64,000 nucleotides of DNA from Natronorubrum aibiense (lineage in GTDB: Archaea; Halobacteriota; Halobacteria; Halobacteriales; Natrialbaceae). The translations under genes were made by a program, and so were the position numbers. This document shows positions 56,235-64,000 of the stretch, piece by piece (the stretch's first letter is position 1; the number at the start of each line of letters is the position of its first letter). Where the stretch lies: NCBI RefSeq assembly GCF_009392895.1, contig NZ_CP045488.1, positions 930,001-994,000 on the forward strand. Reading direction: 5' to 3'. The notes beneath the pieces are model-generated. The model made no database searches. It worked only from the letters and a program-made list of their open reading frames with translations, and had not been told where the DNA came from.

Positions 56235-56624
56235 ATGGCAACACCAACGTCTACACCCGAACCCGAGCCAGTGATCCGTCGCAGCGACGACATCGAGTAC
56301 GAATCCGTCAGCGCTGCCGACGGCCTCGAGAAAGGCGTCCTGATCGACGAAAGCGACGGCGCGCCGACGTTCGCGATCCGCCGGTTCGTCCTCGAGGCCG
56401 GCGCGGCGGTACCCGAACACACGAACGAGGTCGAACACGAGCAGTACGTCCTCGAGGGTGAGTATACGGTCGGCATCGGTGACGAGGAGTATACGGTCGA
56501 GGCGGGCGACTCGCTTCTGATCCCCGCCGGAACCGTTCACTGGTACCGCAACGAGAACGACCAAAACGGCGCGTTCCTCTGTGCCGTTCCCAACGGCGAC
56601 GACGAGATCGAATTGCTCGAGTAA
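56235..56624 (+). CDS. Cupin domain-containing protein
   Basis: The 129-residue protein is a small one-domain cupin. The first cupin motif is VPEHTNEVEHEQYVLEGEY with two His and a Glu as metal ligands; the second is SLLIPAGTVHWYRN with the remaining His. It would bind Fe, Mn or another metal. A Thr/Pro/Glu-rich start of about 12 residues precedes it. Function unknown. Confidence 0.9.
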   Translation: MATPTSTPEPEPVIRRSDDIEYESVSAADGLEKGVLIDESDGAPTFAIRRFVLEAGAAVPEHTNEVEHEQYVLEGEYTVGIGDEEYTVEAGDSLLIPAGTVHWYRNENDQNGAFLCAVPNGDDEIELLE

Positions 56625-56685
56625 CGACGTTCTTGGCACGGTTCGCCGGCGCTCGCCCGCCTCGAACCACAACTACTAAACGTCT

Positions 56686-56701
56686 TTTAGGCACACCTAA
56701 A
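56686..56701. promoter_or_regulatory. DtxR-type iron box 1, at the start of the permease gene
   Basis: TTTAGGCACACCTAAA has 6-base arms TTTAGG/CCTAAA around four bases. It matches the archaeal DtxR/SirR/Idr type of iron-dependent repressor operator (TTAGG.TTAGCCTAA-like). It ends 5 bases before the ATG of the permease, so binding would block initiation or early elongation. Confidence 0.75.
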
Positions 56702-56705
56702 TGCA

Positions 56706-57815
56706 ATGGGAGAAGCGAAGTCGATGGGTGAACACGCGTCTACCCGACAACGAGACGGATGGGTGACGGGGACGCTCGTCCTGTTTTGTCTGGCGAGTAC
56801 GGTCGTCACTGTCGTCGCCGGACTCGTGCAGGTGAGTTTCGGGGAGTACTCGATGACGTTCAGCGAGGCTTGGACGGCCGTGTTCAATCCCGCAGTGATC
56901 TTCAATCTCGATGCGTGGTCGGCGTTTCTGTTCGGCACCGATCTGCCGAAGATGGATACCGGGAGTATCGTCGTCTGGACGTTGCGGCTGCCGCGGGTGT
57001 TCGTCGGGATCATCGCCGGTGCGACGCTTGCGGTCTCCGGTGCGATCTTTCAGGCCGTGACGCGCAACGAACTGGCGAGTCCGTTCGTTCTGGGGGTGAG
57101 TTCCGGCGCTGGCTTCGCCGTTCTAGCAACGCTCGTCGTCTTCAGCGGTCTCGCGCCGTTTCTGCCACTGATCGCGGCACTGGGCGGGACGCTCGCGTTC
57201 GTGATCGTCTACACGATAGCCTGGAAAGGCGGAACGAGCCCGGTTCGCCTCGTACTCGCGGGTGTGATCGTCAACATGGTCTTCCAGTCGCTCCAGCAGG
57301 GCCTGTTTTTCTTCGCGGACGATCTGGGCGTCGTCCAGACGGCGATCGCCTGGCTCACGGGTTCGCTGACGGGAACTGGCTGGGACGAAGTCCGGATCGC
57401 CATCCTACCGGCGATCGTCGCACTCGCGATCGCACTTGCCGGTTCGAGACAGTTGAACGTCCTCATGCTCGGCGAGCAGACCGCCCGATCGCTCGGAATG
57501 CGGGTCGAGCGGGTTCGCTTTTCGCTCTCCGCCGTCGCGATTCTGGCCGCGAGCGTCGCGATCGCCGTCGCGGGGGTCGTGAGCTTCTTTGGCCTCGTCG
57601 TTCCCCACATCGTTCGGAACACGGTCGGCGGGGATTACCGGCGGCTGATGGTCGGCTGTCTGTTCGCCGGCCCGGCCTTGCTGGTCACTGCTGATGTCGG
57701 CGCGCGACTCGCACTGGACGGCGTCCAGATGCCCGTCGGCGTCGTCACTGGCCTGATCGGCGGCCCGTACTTCCTGTATCTGATGCGCAAACAGCAATCG
57801 ATGGGTGAACTCTAA
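56706..57815 (+). CDS. Iron-siderophore ABC transporter permease (FecCD family)
   Basis: The 369-residue protein has about ten hydrophobic segments. FecCD signatures are LRLPRVFVGIIAGATLAVSGAIFQAVTRN-like text (LRLPRVFVGIIAGATLAVS), ASPFVLGVSSGAGFAVL, and the coupling region LGMRVERVRFSLSAVA. The final part GGDYRRLMVGC and MPVGVVTGLIGGPYFLYLM are characteristic. It pairs with the downstream ATPase; their genes overlap by one base. An iron box covers its start region, so low iron should induce it. Confidence 0.94.
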   Translation: MGEAKSMGEHASTRQRDGWVTGTLVLFCLASTVVTVVAGLVQVSFGEYSMTFSEAWTAVFNPAVIFNLDAWSAFLFGTDLPKMDTGSIVVWTLRLPRVFVGIIAGATLAVSGAIFQAVTRNELASPFVLGVSSGAGFAVLATLVVFSGLAPFLPLIAALGGTLAFVIVYTIAWKGGTSPVRLVLAGVIVNMVFQSLQQGLFFFADDLGVVQTAIAWLTGSLTGTGWDEVRIAILPAIVALAIALAGSRQLNVLMLGEQTARSLGMRVERVRFSLSAVAILAASVAIAVAGVVSFFGLVVPHIVRNTVGGDYRRLMVGCLFAGPALLVTADVGARLALDGVQMPVGVVTGLIGGPYFLYLMRKQQSMGEL

Positions 57816-58675
57816 TGGCACGCACACAGCACGATACGGATCGAAACCGCGAACGCATCACCGACGAGGATGGCGTCGCCGTCGAAAGCGCCCTCGTCGG
57901 CGACGACCTCGAACTCAGCTATCCGACGAGCGAGGAAACGATCGTCGACTGTGCTCGCCTCGACGTTCCCGAGGGTGCGGTCACCGCGCTCGTCGGCCCG
58001 AACGGCAGCGGCAAGAGTACCCTCCTGAAGGCGCTCTCGAACCACCTTGAGCCCGAAGCAGGAACGGTGCGAATCCACGGCGAGGACCTCGAGTCGTTCA
58101 GCCGGAAGGAATTGGCGCGCGAACTGGGCGTCCTCTCGCAGGAAAACGACTCGCTCGGCTCAATCACCGTCGAGGACCTCGTTTATCACGGCCGCTATCC
58201 CCACCGTGGCTTTTTTGACGGTATCGGCGACGACGACCGTGAGGCGGTCGAACGCGCCATCGAGTTGGCGGGAATCGACGCGATCCGCGACACGGAACTC
58301 GGACAACTCAGCGGCGGCCAGAAACAACTCGCCTGGATCGCGATGGTGTTAGCACAGGAGACGGACGTACTGTTGCTCGACGAGCCGACGACATTTCTCG
58401 ACGTCCACCACCAGTTTCGCGTCCTCGAGACGATTCGCCAACTTAACGAGCAGAAAGGCGTCACGGTGGCCGTCATCCTCCACGACATCTCGCAGGCAGC
58501 CCGCTTTGCGGACTACCTGATCGCGATGTGCGACGGCGAACTGTACGACTGGGGGCCACCCGAGGAGGTGGTGACCGAGGCACTGCTCGCGGACGTCTTC
58601 GGCGTCGAGGCCACCGTCAGATACGAACCCGAGTTGCAGGTCCTGCCCAAGCGAGCGCTCCCGGATAGCAACTGA
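57815..58675 (+). CDS. Iron-siderophore ABC transporter ATP-binding protein
   Basis: The 286-residue ATPase has Walker A GPNGSGKST, signature LSGGQKQLAWIAM, Walker B VLLLDEPTTFLD and switch His in ILHDISQ. It is of the FecE/FepC/BtuD type that drives FecCD permeases. A polar N-terminal extension of about 35 residues precedes the first strand. It begins in the last base of the permease gene. Confidence 0.95.
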   Translation: MARTQHDTDRNRERITDEDGVAVESALVGDDLELSYPTSEETIVDCARLDVPEGAVTALVGPNGSGKSTLLKALSNHLEPEAGTVRIHGEDLESFSRKELARELGVLSQENDSLGSITVEDLVYHGRYPHRGFFDGIGDDDREAVERAIELAGIDAIRDTELGQLSGGQKQLAWIAMVLAQETDVLLLDEPTTFLDVHHQFRVLETIRQLNEQKGVTVAVILHDISQAARFADYLIAMCDGELYDWGPPEEVVTEALLADVFGVEATVRYEPELQVLPKRALPDSN

Positions 58676-58705
58676 AACGCTGGCATTTCGGAATGTTTTT
58701 GTTCA

Positions 58706-58721
58706 TTTAGGTAAACCTAAA
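58706..58721. promoter_or_regulatory. DtxR-type iron box 2
   Basis: TTTAGGTAAACCTAAA is a perfect inverted repeat of the same type. It lies downstream of the ATPase gene and overlaps the end of the minus-strand relic at 58717-58940, far from the next start (58973). It could act from a distance, or belong to a promoter of a lost gene. Confidence 0.7.
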
Positions 58722-58940
58722 TATCGACAGGGACCGACGCGACGGGGGCAAAAACGACCGCATCGTCGATGGTGGTGTTTCGTATCAGGTGAAAACCATC
58801 GATCACTTCCAACTCGAGTGGGGTGCACAGGGACTCTACCCCGAGTATTCAGTGGCGAAGCGCTGTTCGATCGCCAGCGAGTCGCCAATGTCGTCCTCGG
58901 TGACGGCTGAGATGGGCTCCTCGACGATGTACTTCGGAAC
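58717..58940 (-). pseudogene. Possible relic of a lost gene (C-terminal piece)
   Basis: On the minus strand the frame from 58940 reads VPKYIVEEPISAVTEDDI and GDSLAIEQRFATEYSG to a TAG. A second frame then continues CTPLELEVIDGFHLI, TTIDDAVVFAPVAS, to a TAG at 58717-58719. Both pieces look like coding sequence. The 5' part is gone, cut at the region with the iron boxes. The parent gene is not recognised. Confidence 0.4.
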
Positions 58941-58950
58941 ACTTTTATTA

Positions 58951-58968
58951 TTTTAGGTCGGCCTAAAA
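58951..58968. promoter_or_regulatory. DtxR-type iron box 3, just before the binding-protein gene
   Basis: TTTTAGG-TCGG-CCTAAAA has 7-base perfect arms. It is 4 bases before the ATG of the substrate-binding protein (58973), an arrangement like box 1. A TTTTATTATTT promoter element lies immediately upstream (about 58942-58952). Confidence 0.78.
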
Positions 58969-58972
58969 GTTG

Positions 58973-60088
58973 ATGAACGACCAACGGTGCTGGACGAGAC
59001 GGAACGTCCTTCGAATGGGTGGGGTGGCCGCCGTCGGTAGTGCGATGGCCGGCTGTCTCGACGATGGCGGGAGTGGCAACGGTGGTACATCGGACGACGA
59101 CGCCGGAACGATTTCGATGCCACCGGTCGGCGACGTCGAGTTCGACAGCGTGCCGGAGACGTGGGTGGCCAACAACGGAAGTTGGGCCGATATGGGGATC
59201 GCGCTGGGCCAGCAGCCGCCGGAAGCCGTCTGGATGCCCTCGCGGTACCACACCCACTACTACGACGACATTCCCGACGTCAGTGTCGATATCGACGAGG
59301 TCGACGCCCTGTACGAGAACAGCGACGGGGTCGATAAGGAGAAGTTCTACGAGTATCAGGCCGATGTCCACGTCATCGATCCCAACTTCCTGCAGAACCG
59401 ATTCGAAGGCTGGGACGAAGACGACATCGAGGACGTCGAACAGCTTGCCCCCTTCTTCGGCAACAGCATCTTCTCGCGGGGCTACCCGTGGCACGAAGAC
59501 TACGAGTACCTCACGCTATACGAGGCCTTCGAGAAGCTCTCGCAAGTGTTCCAGGAGGAAGACCGCTACGAGGCGTTCGAGACCCTCCATGATGAGTTCC
59601 AGTCGACGCTCGAGGACGTCGTGCCCGCCGAGGGCGAGCGACCGTCGGTCACTATCCTGTGGCCCAACGGCGACGGGACGTTCCTCCCGTACCTCATCGA
59701 CGAGGGGACGAGTTTCAAGCAGTGGCGCGACCTCGGCGTCATCGACGCGCTCGCCGAGACCGATGTCGACGACTTCCACAGCGGCCGCGGGCAAATCGAC
59801 TACGAGACGCTGCTCGAGATCGACCCCGACGTGATCCTGTGTCGTGGTCAGGAAGCAAAGAGTGCCCAGGAGTTCCAAGAGAGCGTCGTCGCGAACATGA
59901 ACGCAGACAACGCCGGCAGCCAGCTGACGGCCGTCGAAAACGGCGACGTCTACCGCGGCGGCCCGCTCTATCAGGGTCCGATCACGAACCTCGTCGTCAC
60001 CCAGCGCGCGGCCGAGCAGGTCTACGGCGTCGACGAGCAACTGTACGATCCACAAGACGTCAGCGATATCGTCAACGGATCGTTCTAG
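58973..60088 (+). CDS. Iron-siderophore ABC transporter substrate-binding lipoprotein
   Basis: The 371-residue protein has a twin-arginine start (WTRRNVLRMGG) with a lipobox A-G-C at about residues 26-28, then a Gly/Ser/Asp-rich spacer, typical of haloarchaeal Tat lipoproteins. The rest is a helical-backbone binding protein: WMPSRYHTHYYDDIPDV, FEGWDEDDIEDVEQL, LLEIDPDVILCRGQEAK. The ATG at 58973 is preferred to a TTG at 58970. It is transcribed separately from the permease/ATPase pair and has its own iron box. Confidence 0.9.
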   Translation: MNDQRCWTRRNVLRMGGVAAVGSAMAGCLDDGGSGNGGTSDDDAGTISMPPVGDVEFDSVPETWVANNGSWADMGIALGQQPPEAVWMPSRYHTHYYDDIPDVSVDIDEVDALYENSDGVDKEKFYEYQADVHVIDPNFLQNRFEGWDEDDIEDVEQLAPFFGNSIFSRGYPWHEDYEYLTLYEAFEKLSQVFQEEDRYEAFETLHDEFQSTLEDVVPAEGERPSVTILWPNGDGTFLPYLIDEGTSFKQWRDLGVIDALAETDVDDFHSGRGQIDYETLLEIDPDVILCRGQEAKSAQEFQESVVANMNADNAGSQLTAVENGDVYRGGPLYQGPITNLVVTQRAAEQVYGVDEQLYDPQDVSDIVNGSF

Positions 60089-60270
60089 ACGATCCGGTCT
60101 CTCACTGCTTCTGACTCGAGTGCGCTCGCGGTCGTTTCGAGTACGTTCTTCTATCGTCATGGCCGTTTTTTCGCACTCCGAACGAACTCTAATAGTCGCT
60201 CGCTGCCGACGGCCCGTCGCCGAGCAGTCGCCCGGCCAAGCGTTATGCCGACCCGTCTTGACCGTCCGAT

Positions 60271-60924
60271 ATGGGCGCGCTACAGGATACCGAGGCAACC
60301 CGACGCTGGTTCAATCTCCTCGCACCGGGCTACGACGCCGTCGTGCCGTCGCTGTTCTGGCCGGAGTCGCTCCAGCAGGCGGCGATCGATCGACTCGAGC
60401 TCGCGTCGGCAGACCGCGTGCTCGATATCGGCTGCGGGACCGGCGAGACGATCGACCACCTCCGTTCGGAGATTGCGGCGGTTCACGGGCTCGATCTGAG
60501 CCGGCCACAGCTCGAGACCGCCGCGGACAAAGCACACCTCGAGGATGCCAGGTTCGTTTGCGGGGATGCCTGTGCGCTCCCGTACGCGGACGAGACGTTC
60601 GACTGTGTGGTCTCGATCGGTTCGATCCTCTACTGGTCCGACCCTGTCGAGGCGCTCCGAGAGGCCCACCGGGTTACGAAACCGGGCGGCGAGCTACTGC
60701 TGCTCGGTTTCAATCGCCGATCGCCGTCGTGGTGGAACCCGGTCCAAAACGCGCAGGACGGCATCGCCGAGGCGCTGTTTTTCCGGTACGACCGCGAAGA
60801 GGGCACGACACTCGTTCGATCGGCCGGCTGGACCGACCCCACCCACGAGGTGACTGGGCCCGTCTGGGGGCCCGAACTCGTGCTCGCCACGACGGCACAG
60901 AAAGCCGAGTCCGGGAGCCACTGA
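60271..60924 (+). CDS. Class I SAM-dependent methyltransferase
   Basis: The 217-residue protein has the motif I VLDIGCGTGETI, the acidic residue in HGLDLSRPQ and motif post-I, then PYADETFDCVVSIGSIL. It resembles the UbiE/COQ5 group of small-molecule methyltransferases. The N-terminus (TRRWFNLLAPGYDAVVP) is like ubiquinone or menaquinone biosynthesis enzymes, but the substrate is unknown. It lies 69 bases upstream of the helicase gene on the same strand. Confidence 0.88.
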   Translation: MGALQDTEATRRWFNLLAPGYDAVVPSLFWPESLQQAAIDRLELASADRVLDIGCGTGETIDHLRSEIAAVHGLDLSRPQLETAADKAHLEDARFVCGDACALPYADETFDCVVSIGSILYWSDPVEALREAHRVTKPGGELLLLGFNRRSPSWWNPVQNAQDGIAEALFFRYDREEGTTLVRSAGWTDPTHEVTGPVWGPELVLATTAQKAESGSH

Positions 60925-60993
60925 CAGTCATCGCGATCCGCGGCGTTCGACGTTCCGAACCGCTCAAGTACGACGACCGATTATGCCCACCCA

Positions 60994-63060
60994 GTGTCGA
61001 AGCAGGTCCAGCAGGTCGAAACGATCTTTTGTCACGAACTCGGCGACGACTACCTGATCGTGGTCGAACGTGACGGACAGCGACTGTTCCGGGCGAAACT
61101 CGGGCTGTCGGAAACGTCGGCTGGTCCCCGGCCCGCGAAGTTCCGGCTCAAAGACGGCTCGAGCGAAGAACCACGCCAGCCCGACGAGTTTATCGAACTC
61201 GCCCGTCGAGCCAAACGGATCCGCATCTCCGAACAGACCTCACGGCAGGCGCGCGAGGAACTCATGGAGATGCTCAGCGGGTATCAACTCGAGGACAAGG
61301 CCAAGGCCGTTCGGACCTGTCGGTACTGTGCCTCCGCGGGTCGGTACTCGCCGATTACCACCGAAACGGCCGTCAAAGACGACAACGACTGGATCTGTCA
61401 GGATTGCGCGCGACAGGAACTCGAGCGCCAGCTATCTTTTTCGGGCGGCGGCGCGGTCACCGGCGCGGCCAAAGACCGCCTCGAGGAACTCATGCTCGAG
61501 GTGCAGGATTTAGAGCGGATCGTCAACCTACTCAAGGGACGGCTCGATCCCGATCTGACGAAGTTCGATACGATTTCGGCGACGACCGACGAGGTCGACC
61601 CCGTTCGGGTCGATTCGCTGAACCTGCATCCCGGCTTGCAGGGGCTGCTCGAGGACCGCTTCGAAACGCTGTTACCGGTCCAGAGTCTCGCGGTCGAGAA
61701 CGGGCTTTTTGATGGAGACGATCAGCTCGTGGTGTCGGCGACGGCGACCGGGAAGACCCTCGTTGGCGAGATGGCCGGCATTAATCGTGTGCTGAACGGC
61801 AAGGGGACGATGCTCTTTCTCGTCCCGCTCGTTGCGCTGGCTAACCAGAAGTACGAGGATTTCCAGGACGAGTACGGCCACCTCGTCGACGTCTCCATTC
61901 GAGTGGGCGCGAGTCGAATCAGTGACAACGGCAACCAGTTCAATCCCAACGCCGACGTCATCGTCGGCACCTACGAAGGGATCGACCACGCCCTCCGGAC
62001 GGGCAAAGACATGGGCGACATCGGGACCGTCGTCATCGACGAAGTCCACACGCTCAAAGAAGACGAGCGCGGCCACCGACTCGACGGGCTCATCTCGCGG
62101 CTCAAATACACCTGCGAGCAACGTGCGAAGCGCCGCGACGACTACAGCGGCGCACAGTGGGTCTACCTCTCGGCGACCGTCGGCAACCCCGAACAGCTCG
62201 GCGCAGCCCTCGAGTCGACGCTCATCGAGTTCGAGGAACGCCCAGTGCCGATCGAACGCCACGTCACGTTCGCAGACGGCCAGGAGAAGGTCCGCATCGA
62301 GAACAAACTCGTCAAACGCGAGTTCGATACCGAGTCCTCGAAGGGCTATCGCGGGCAGACGATCATCTTCACCAACTCGAGACGGCGGTGTCACGAGATC
62401 AGCCGGAAACTCGAGTACTCCGCCGCGCCGTATCACGCCGGCCTCGACTACAAGCGCCGCAAGGAGGTCGAACGCAAGTTCGGCGAACAGGAACTCTCCG
62501 CCGTCGTGACGACTGCTGCCCTCGCCGCAGGGGTCGACTTCCCGGCCTCGCAGGTGATCTTCGACTCGCTGGCGATGGGAATCGAGTGGCTCTCCGTCCA
62601 AGAGTTCCACCAGATGCTCGGGCGCGCGGGCCGGCCAGACTACCACGACAAGGGGACAGTGTACGTCCTCGTCGAACCAGACTGCGCCTACCACAACTCC
62701 ATGGAGATGAGCGAGGACGAGGTCGCGTTCAAACTCCTGAAAGGCGACATGGAGTCGGTGATGACCCACTACGACGAAGCCGCCGCCATCGAGGAAACGC
62801 TCGCAAACATCACCGTCGGCGGGAAAGCCGCAAAGGGGCTCAACGACCGCATGCTCGGCGATGTCCCGACGAAACACGCCATCGGGAAACTCCTCCAGTA
62901 CGACTTCATCGACGGCTTCGAACCCACGCCGCTGGGTCGCGTCGTGACCGAACACTTCTTAGAACCCAGCGAAGCGTTCACCCTCGTCGACGGCATCCGA
63001 AAAGACGCCCACCCCTACGAACTCGTCGCCGACATCGAACTCCGCGACGCGGATCTGTAA
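60994..63060 (+). CDS. DEAD/DEAH box helicase with N-terminal zinc fingers
   Basis: The 688-residue SF2 helicase starts at a GTG. An N-terminal region of about 200 residues contains a CxxC pair (CRYC and CQDC, about 25 residues apart) and a helical part. The core has Walker A TATGKT at about 250, DEVH in VIDEVHTL, SAT in YLSATV, then the second domain with FTNSRRRC, and the motif QMLGRAGR. The order resembles archaeal Hel308/Ski2-like helicases, yet the N-terminal zinc part differs. Likely role in DNA or RNA repair or processing. Confidence 0.9.
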   Translation: MSKQVQQVETIFCHELGDDYLIVVERDGQRLFRAKLGLSETSAGPRPAKFRLKDGSSEEPRQPDEFIELARRAKRIRISEQTSRQAREELMEMLSGYQLEDKAKAVRTCRYCASAGRYSPITTETAVKDDNDWICQDCARQELERQLSFSGGGAVTGAAKDRLEELMLEVQDLERIVNLLKGRLDPDLTKFDTISATTDEVDPVRVDSLNLHPGLQGLLEDRFETLLPVQSLAVENGLFDGDDQLVVSATATGKTLVGEMAGINRVLNGKGTMLFLVPLVALANQKYEDFQDEYGHLVDVSIRVGASRISDNGNQFNPNADVIVGTYEGIDHALRTGKDMGDIGTVVIDEVHTLKEDERGHRLDGLISRLKYTCEQRAKRRDDYSGAQWVYLSATVGNPEQLGAALESTLIEFEERPVPIERHVTFADGQEKVRIENKLVKREFDTESSKGYRGQTIIFTNSRRRCHEISRKLEYSAAPYHAGLDYKRRKEVERKFGEQELSAVVTTAALAAGVDFPASQVIFDSLAMGIEWLSVQEFHQMLGRAGRPDYHDKGTVYVLVEPDCAYHNSMEMSEDEVAFKLLKGDMESVMTHYDEAAAIEETLANITVGGKAAKGLNDRMLGDVPTKHAIGKLLQYDFIDGFEPTPLGRVVTEHFLEPSEAFTLVDGIRKDAHPYELVADIELRDADL

Positions 63061-63113
63061 GCCGCTCGAGAGTCGACCACTGTACCCGTTCTCTGCTTTG
63101 ACGCTATCGGACG

Positions 63114-63368
63114 CTATGGGACGAACGCAACGCCGAACAGCGAGAGCACGAGCACGATGATCGAGCCGGGCACGCCACCGAGGGCGACGATGCCGAGGAC
63201 GATCGGTGTCACGGCAACGGAGAGCCCGAAAACAGCCTGTGCGAGGAACAACAACACCAGTCCGACGACCGCGTTGATAATGAAGGGGCTGGCCGCACGG
63301 ATGAGGGCGGCCCCGACGAGGACGCCCACGAGGGCGAGGATCAATAGCAGGATCTCGATGCCAGTCAT
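63114..63368 (-). CDS. BofA-like small membrane protein
   Basis: The 84-residue protein has two or three hydrophobic helices: EILLLILALVGVLVGAALI, FIINAVVGLVLLFLAQAVFG, and a C-terminal LGGVPGSIIVLVLSLFGVAF. This resembles the BofA (pro-sigmaK processing inhibitor) family, which in archaea has unknown function. In Bacillus BofA inhibits a site-2 protease; the M50 protease in this window is about 15 kb away, so any connection is speculative. ATG at 63368 is used. Confidence 0.8.
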   Translation of the reverse strand: MTGIEILLLILALVGVLVGAALIRAASPFIINAVVGLVLLFLAQAVFGLSVAVTPIVLGIVALGGVPGSIIVLVLSLFGVAFVP

Positions 63369-63458
63369 GAAATTAGTTATAATACGTCCATCGGGAAAAA
63401 CGCTCGGCTCATAACGAAAGCCTTTAACTAATACACCTGCAAGTCGTAGATGCAGCAC

Positions 63459-63531
63459 GGGATCGTGGGTTAGCTTGGTATACTTCGGGCCTTGGGTGCC
63501 CGTGACCCCGGTTCAAATCCGGGCGATCCCA
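63459..63531 (+). tRNA. tRNA-Pro (TGG)
   Basis: Acceptor GGGATCG pairs with CGATCCC, discriminator A. Anticodon stem CGGGC/GCCCG encloses loop CTTGGGT, giving TGG (proline). T arm CCCGG-TTCAAAT-CCGGG is intact. No intron and no encoded CCA. A TTTAACTAATA promoter element lies upstream at about 63422. Confidence 0.96.
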
Positions 63532-63715
63532 TACTTCTGTTGTGATCAACGTCATGACCAGTGACAATTCGAGCAGCACTGGTTTTGGAGTCGATAAACG
63601 GACCGTCCAGAGCGCGGGGTCTCAAGTCAGTTGGCTCGAGTCGTTTGCTTCGAAACAGAGACTGAAGTCGGAGTGAGGTTCGAGCGCGAAACGTCAGTTG
63701 TCGCTGTCCGAGTTG

Positions 63716-64000
63716 CTAACAAACTGTTTCACTACTTTCAACATGGATTGTAGCGGTGTTACATGCTTCGCCGTTAATAACACCCGAAACGATTACGGCG
63801 TCGTTCTTGTTCCGCACTTTCAGATCGCGGGTAACAGTCCCAGTCGTGTCCGACAATTCCGCCTTCGCCTCATCTTCGAAGTTGTCGACTTCGGCGGCGA
63901 TTGCGATTTCGTTTTCACCGATTGGACCATTCAATTTGTACTCGAATACAACCCTCACTTCGTCGTCTTCGCCACCTGTGTTATCTTCATACTCATGAAC
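63716..64000 (-). CDS. Unidentified protein, 5' end outside the window
   Basis: The minus-strand frame reads through 94 codons to TAG. The text is beta-rich and acidic (VRVVFEYKLNGPIGENEIAI, DLKVRNKNDAVIVSGVI) with a final Cys after ESSETV. It looks like the end of an extracellular or Ig-like domain protein. The start lies beyond the right edge, so an ATG at about 63958 inside the frame need not be the true start. Confidence 0.6.
   Translation of the reverse strand, partial: VHEYEDNTGGEDDEVRVVFEYKLNGPIGENEIAIAAEVDNFEDEAKAELSDTTGTVTRDLKVRNKNDAVIVSGVINGEACNTATIHVESSETVC

Noticed and set aside
58703-59494. 263-residue ORF opposite the siderophore-binding protein
   Set aside because: Antisense shadow of the binding-protein gene; its end runs through the iron boxes in a frame different from the relic text described.
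61672-62955. 427-residue ORF opposite the helicase
   Set aside because: Antisense shadow; the DEVH, SAT and GRAGR motifs are all on the plus strand.
1-64000. CRISPR array or rRNA genes
   Set aside because: No regularly spaced repeats and no rRNA-like sequence were found in the window.

Overview
The window is haloarchaeal chromosome (class Halobacteria). The basis is: an archaeal RNA polymerase operon with split B and A subunits, aEF-2, type II GAPDH, strongly acidic proteins, high GC, leaderless-looking promoters, and haloarchaea-specific families (HalX, HalOD1-type output domain, bacterio-opsin-activator HTH, DUF7503/DUF7504, HVO_0476-type zinc finger). A member of the Natrialbaceae (Natrinema/Haloterrigena-like) is likely, but that is inference. 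No rRNA operon and no CRISPR array is present.

Layout. 1-15.3 kb: mixed metabolism and ion transport (aldehyde ferredoxin oxidoreductase, regulators, a two-gene split MgtE transporter, acyl-CoA synthetase, MBL hydrolase, CDF metal transporter, a fluoride riboswitch with a tandem crcB pair, a decayed mgtE relic, a PhoU/TrkA-C protein, serS). 15.5-34.4 kb: the conserved translation/transcription block on the minus strand (rpoH-rpoB2-rpoB1-rpoA1-rpoA2-nusA-like-rpsL-rpsG, then fusA). About 7 kb of mostly opposite-strand genes split rpsG from fusA: a DUF5781 protein, a DUF7504 protein, two long paralogous CHAT-type (caspase-like) putative proteases, a DUF7503 microprotein and a HalX regulator with a degenerate receiver. 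This accessory island is the strongest candidate for an undescribed system. 34.6-35.3 kb: two tRNA-Asp genes in a direct duplication with a palindromic MITE-like element between them.

35.6-50.4 kb: sensory regulator, PCMT-family methyltransferase, zinc-finger protein, aminopeptidase, gapB with a TrmB-like upstream site, Hsp20, SDR, ATP-grasp ligase, ribosomal protein L16/L10e, site-2 protease with CBS domains, ABC exporter. 50.5-53.5 kb: an IS200/IS605-type element carrying intact tnpB, an accessory ORF and a nonsense-mutated tnpA, inserted in an already broken zinc-ribbon/DUF4870 gene. 53.5-64 kb: oxidoreductase, carbonic anhydrase, cold-shock protein, cupin, an iron-siderophore ABC uptake locus with three DtxR-type palindromes, methyltransferase, DEAD/DEAH helicase, BofA-like protein and tRNA-Pro.

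Most long antisense ORFs are GC-driven shadows and were left out. Family names come from recognising motifs by eye, not from database searches.
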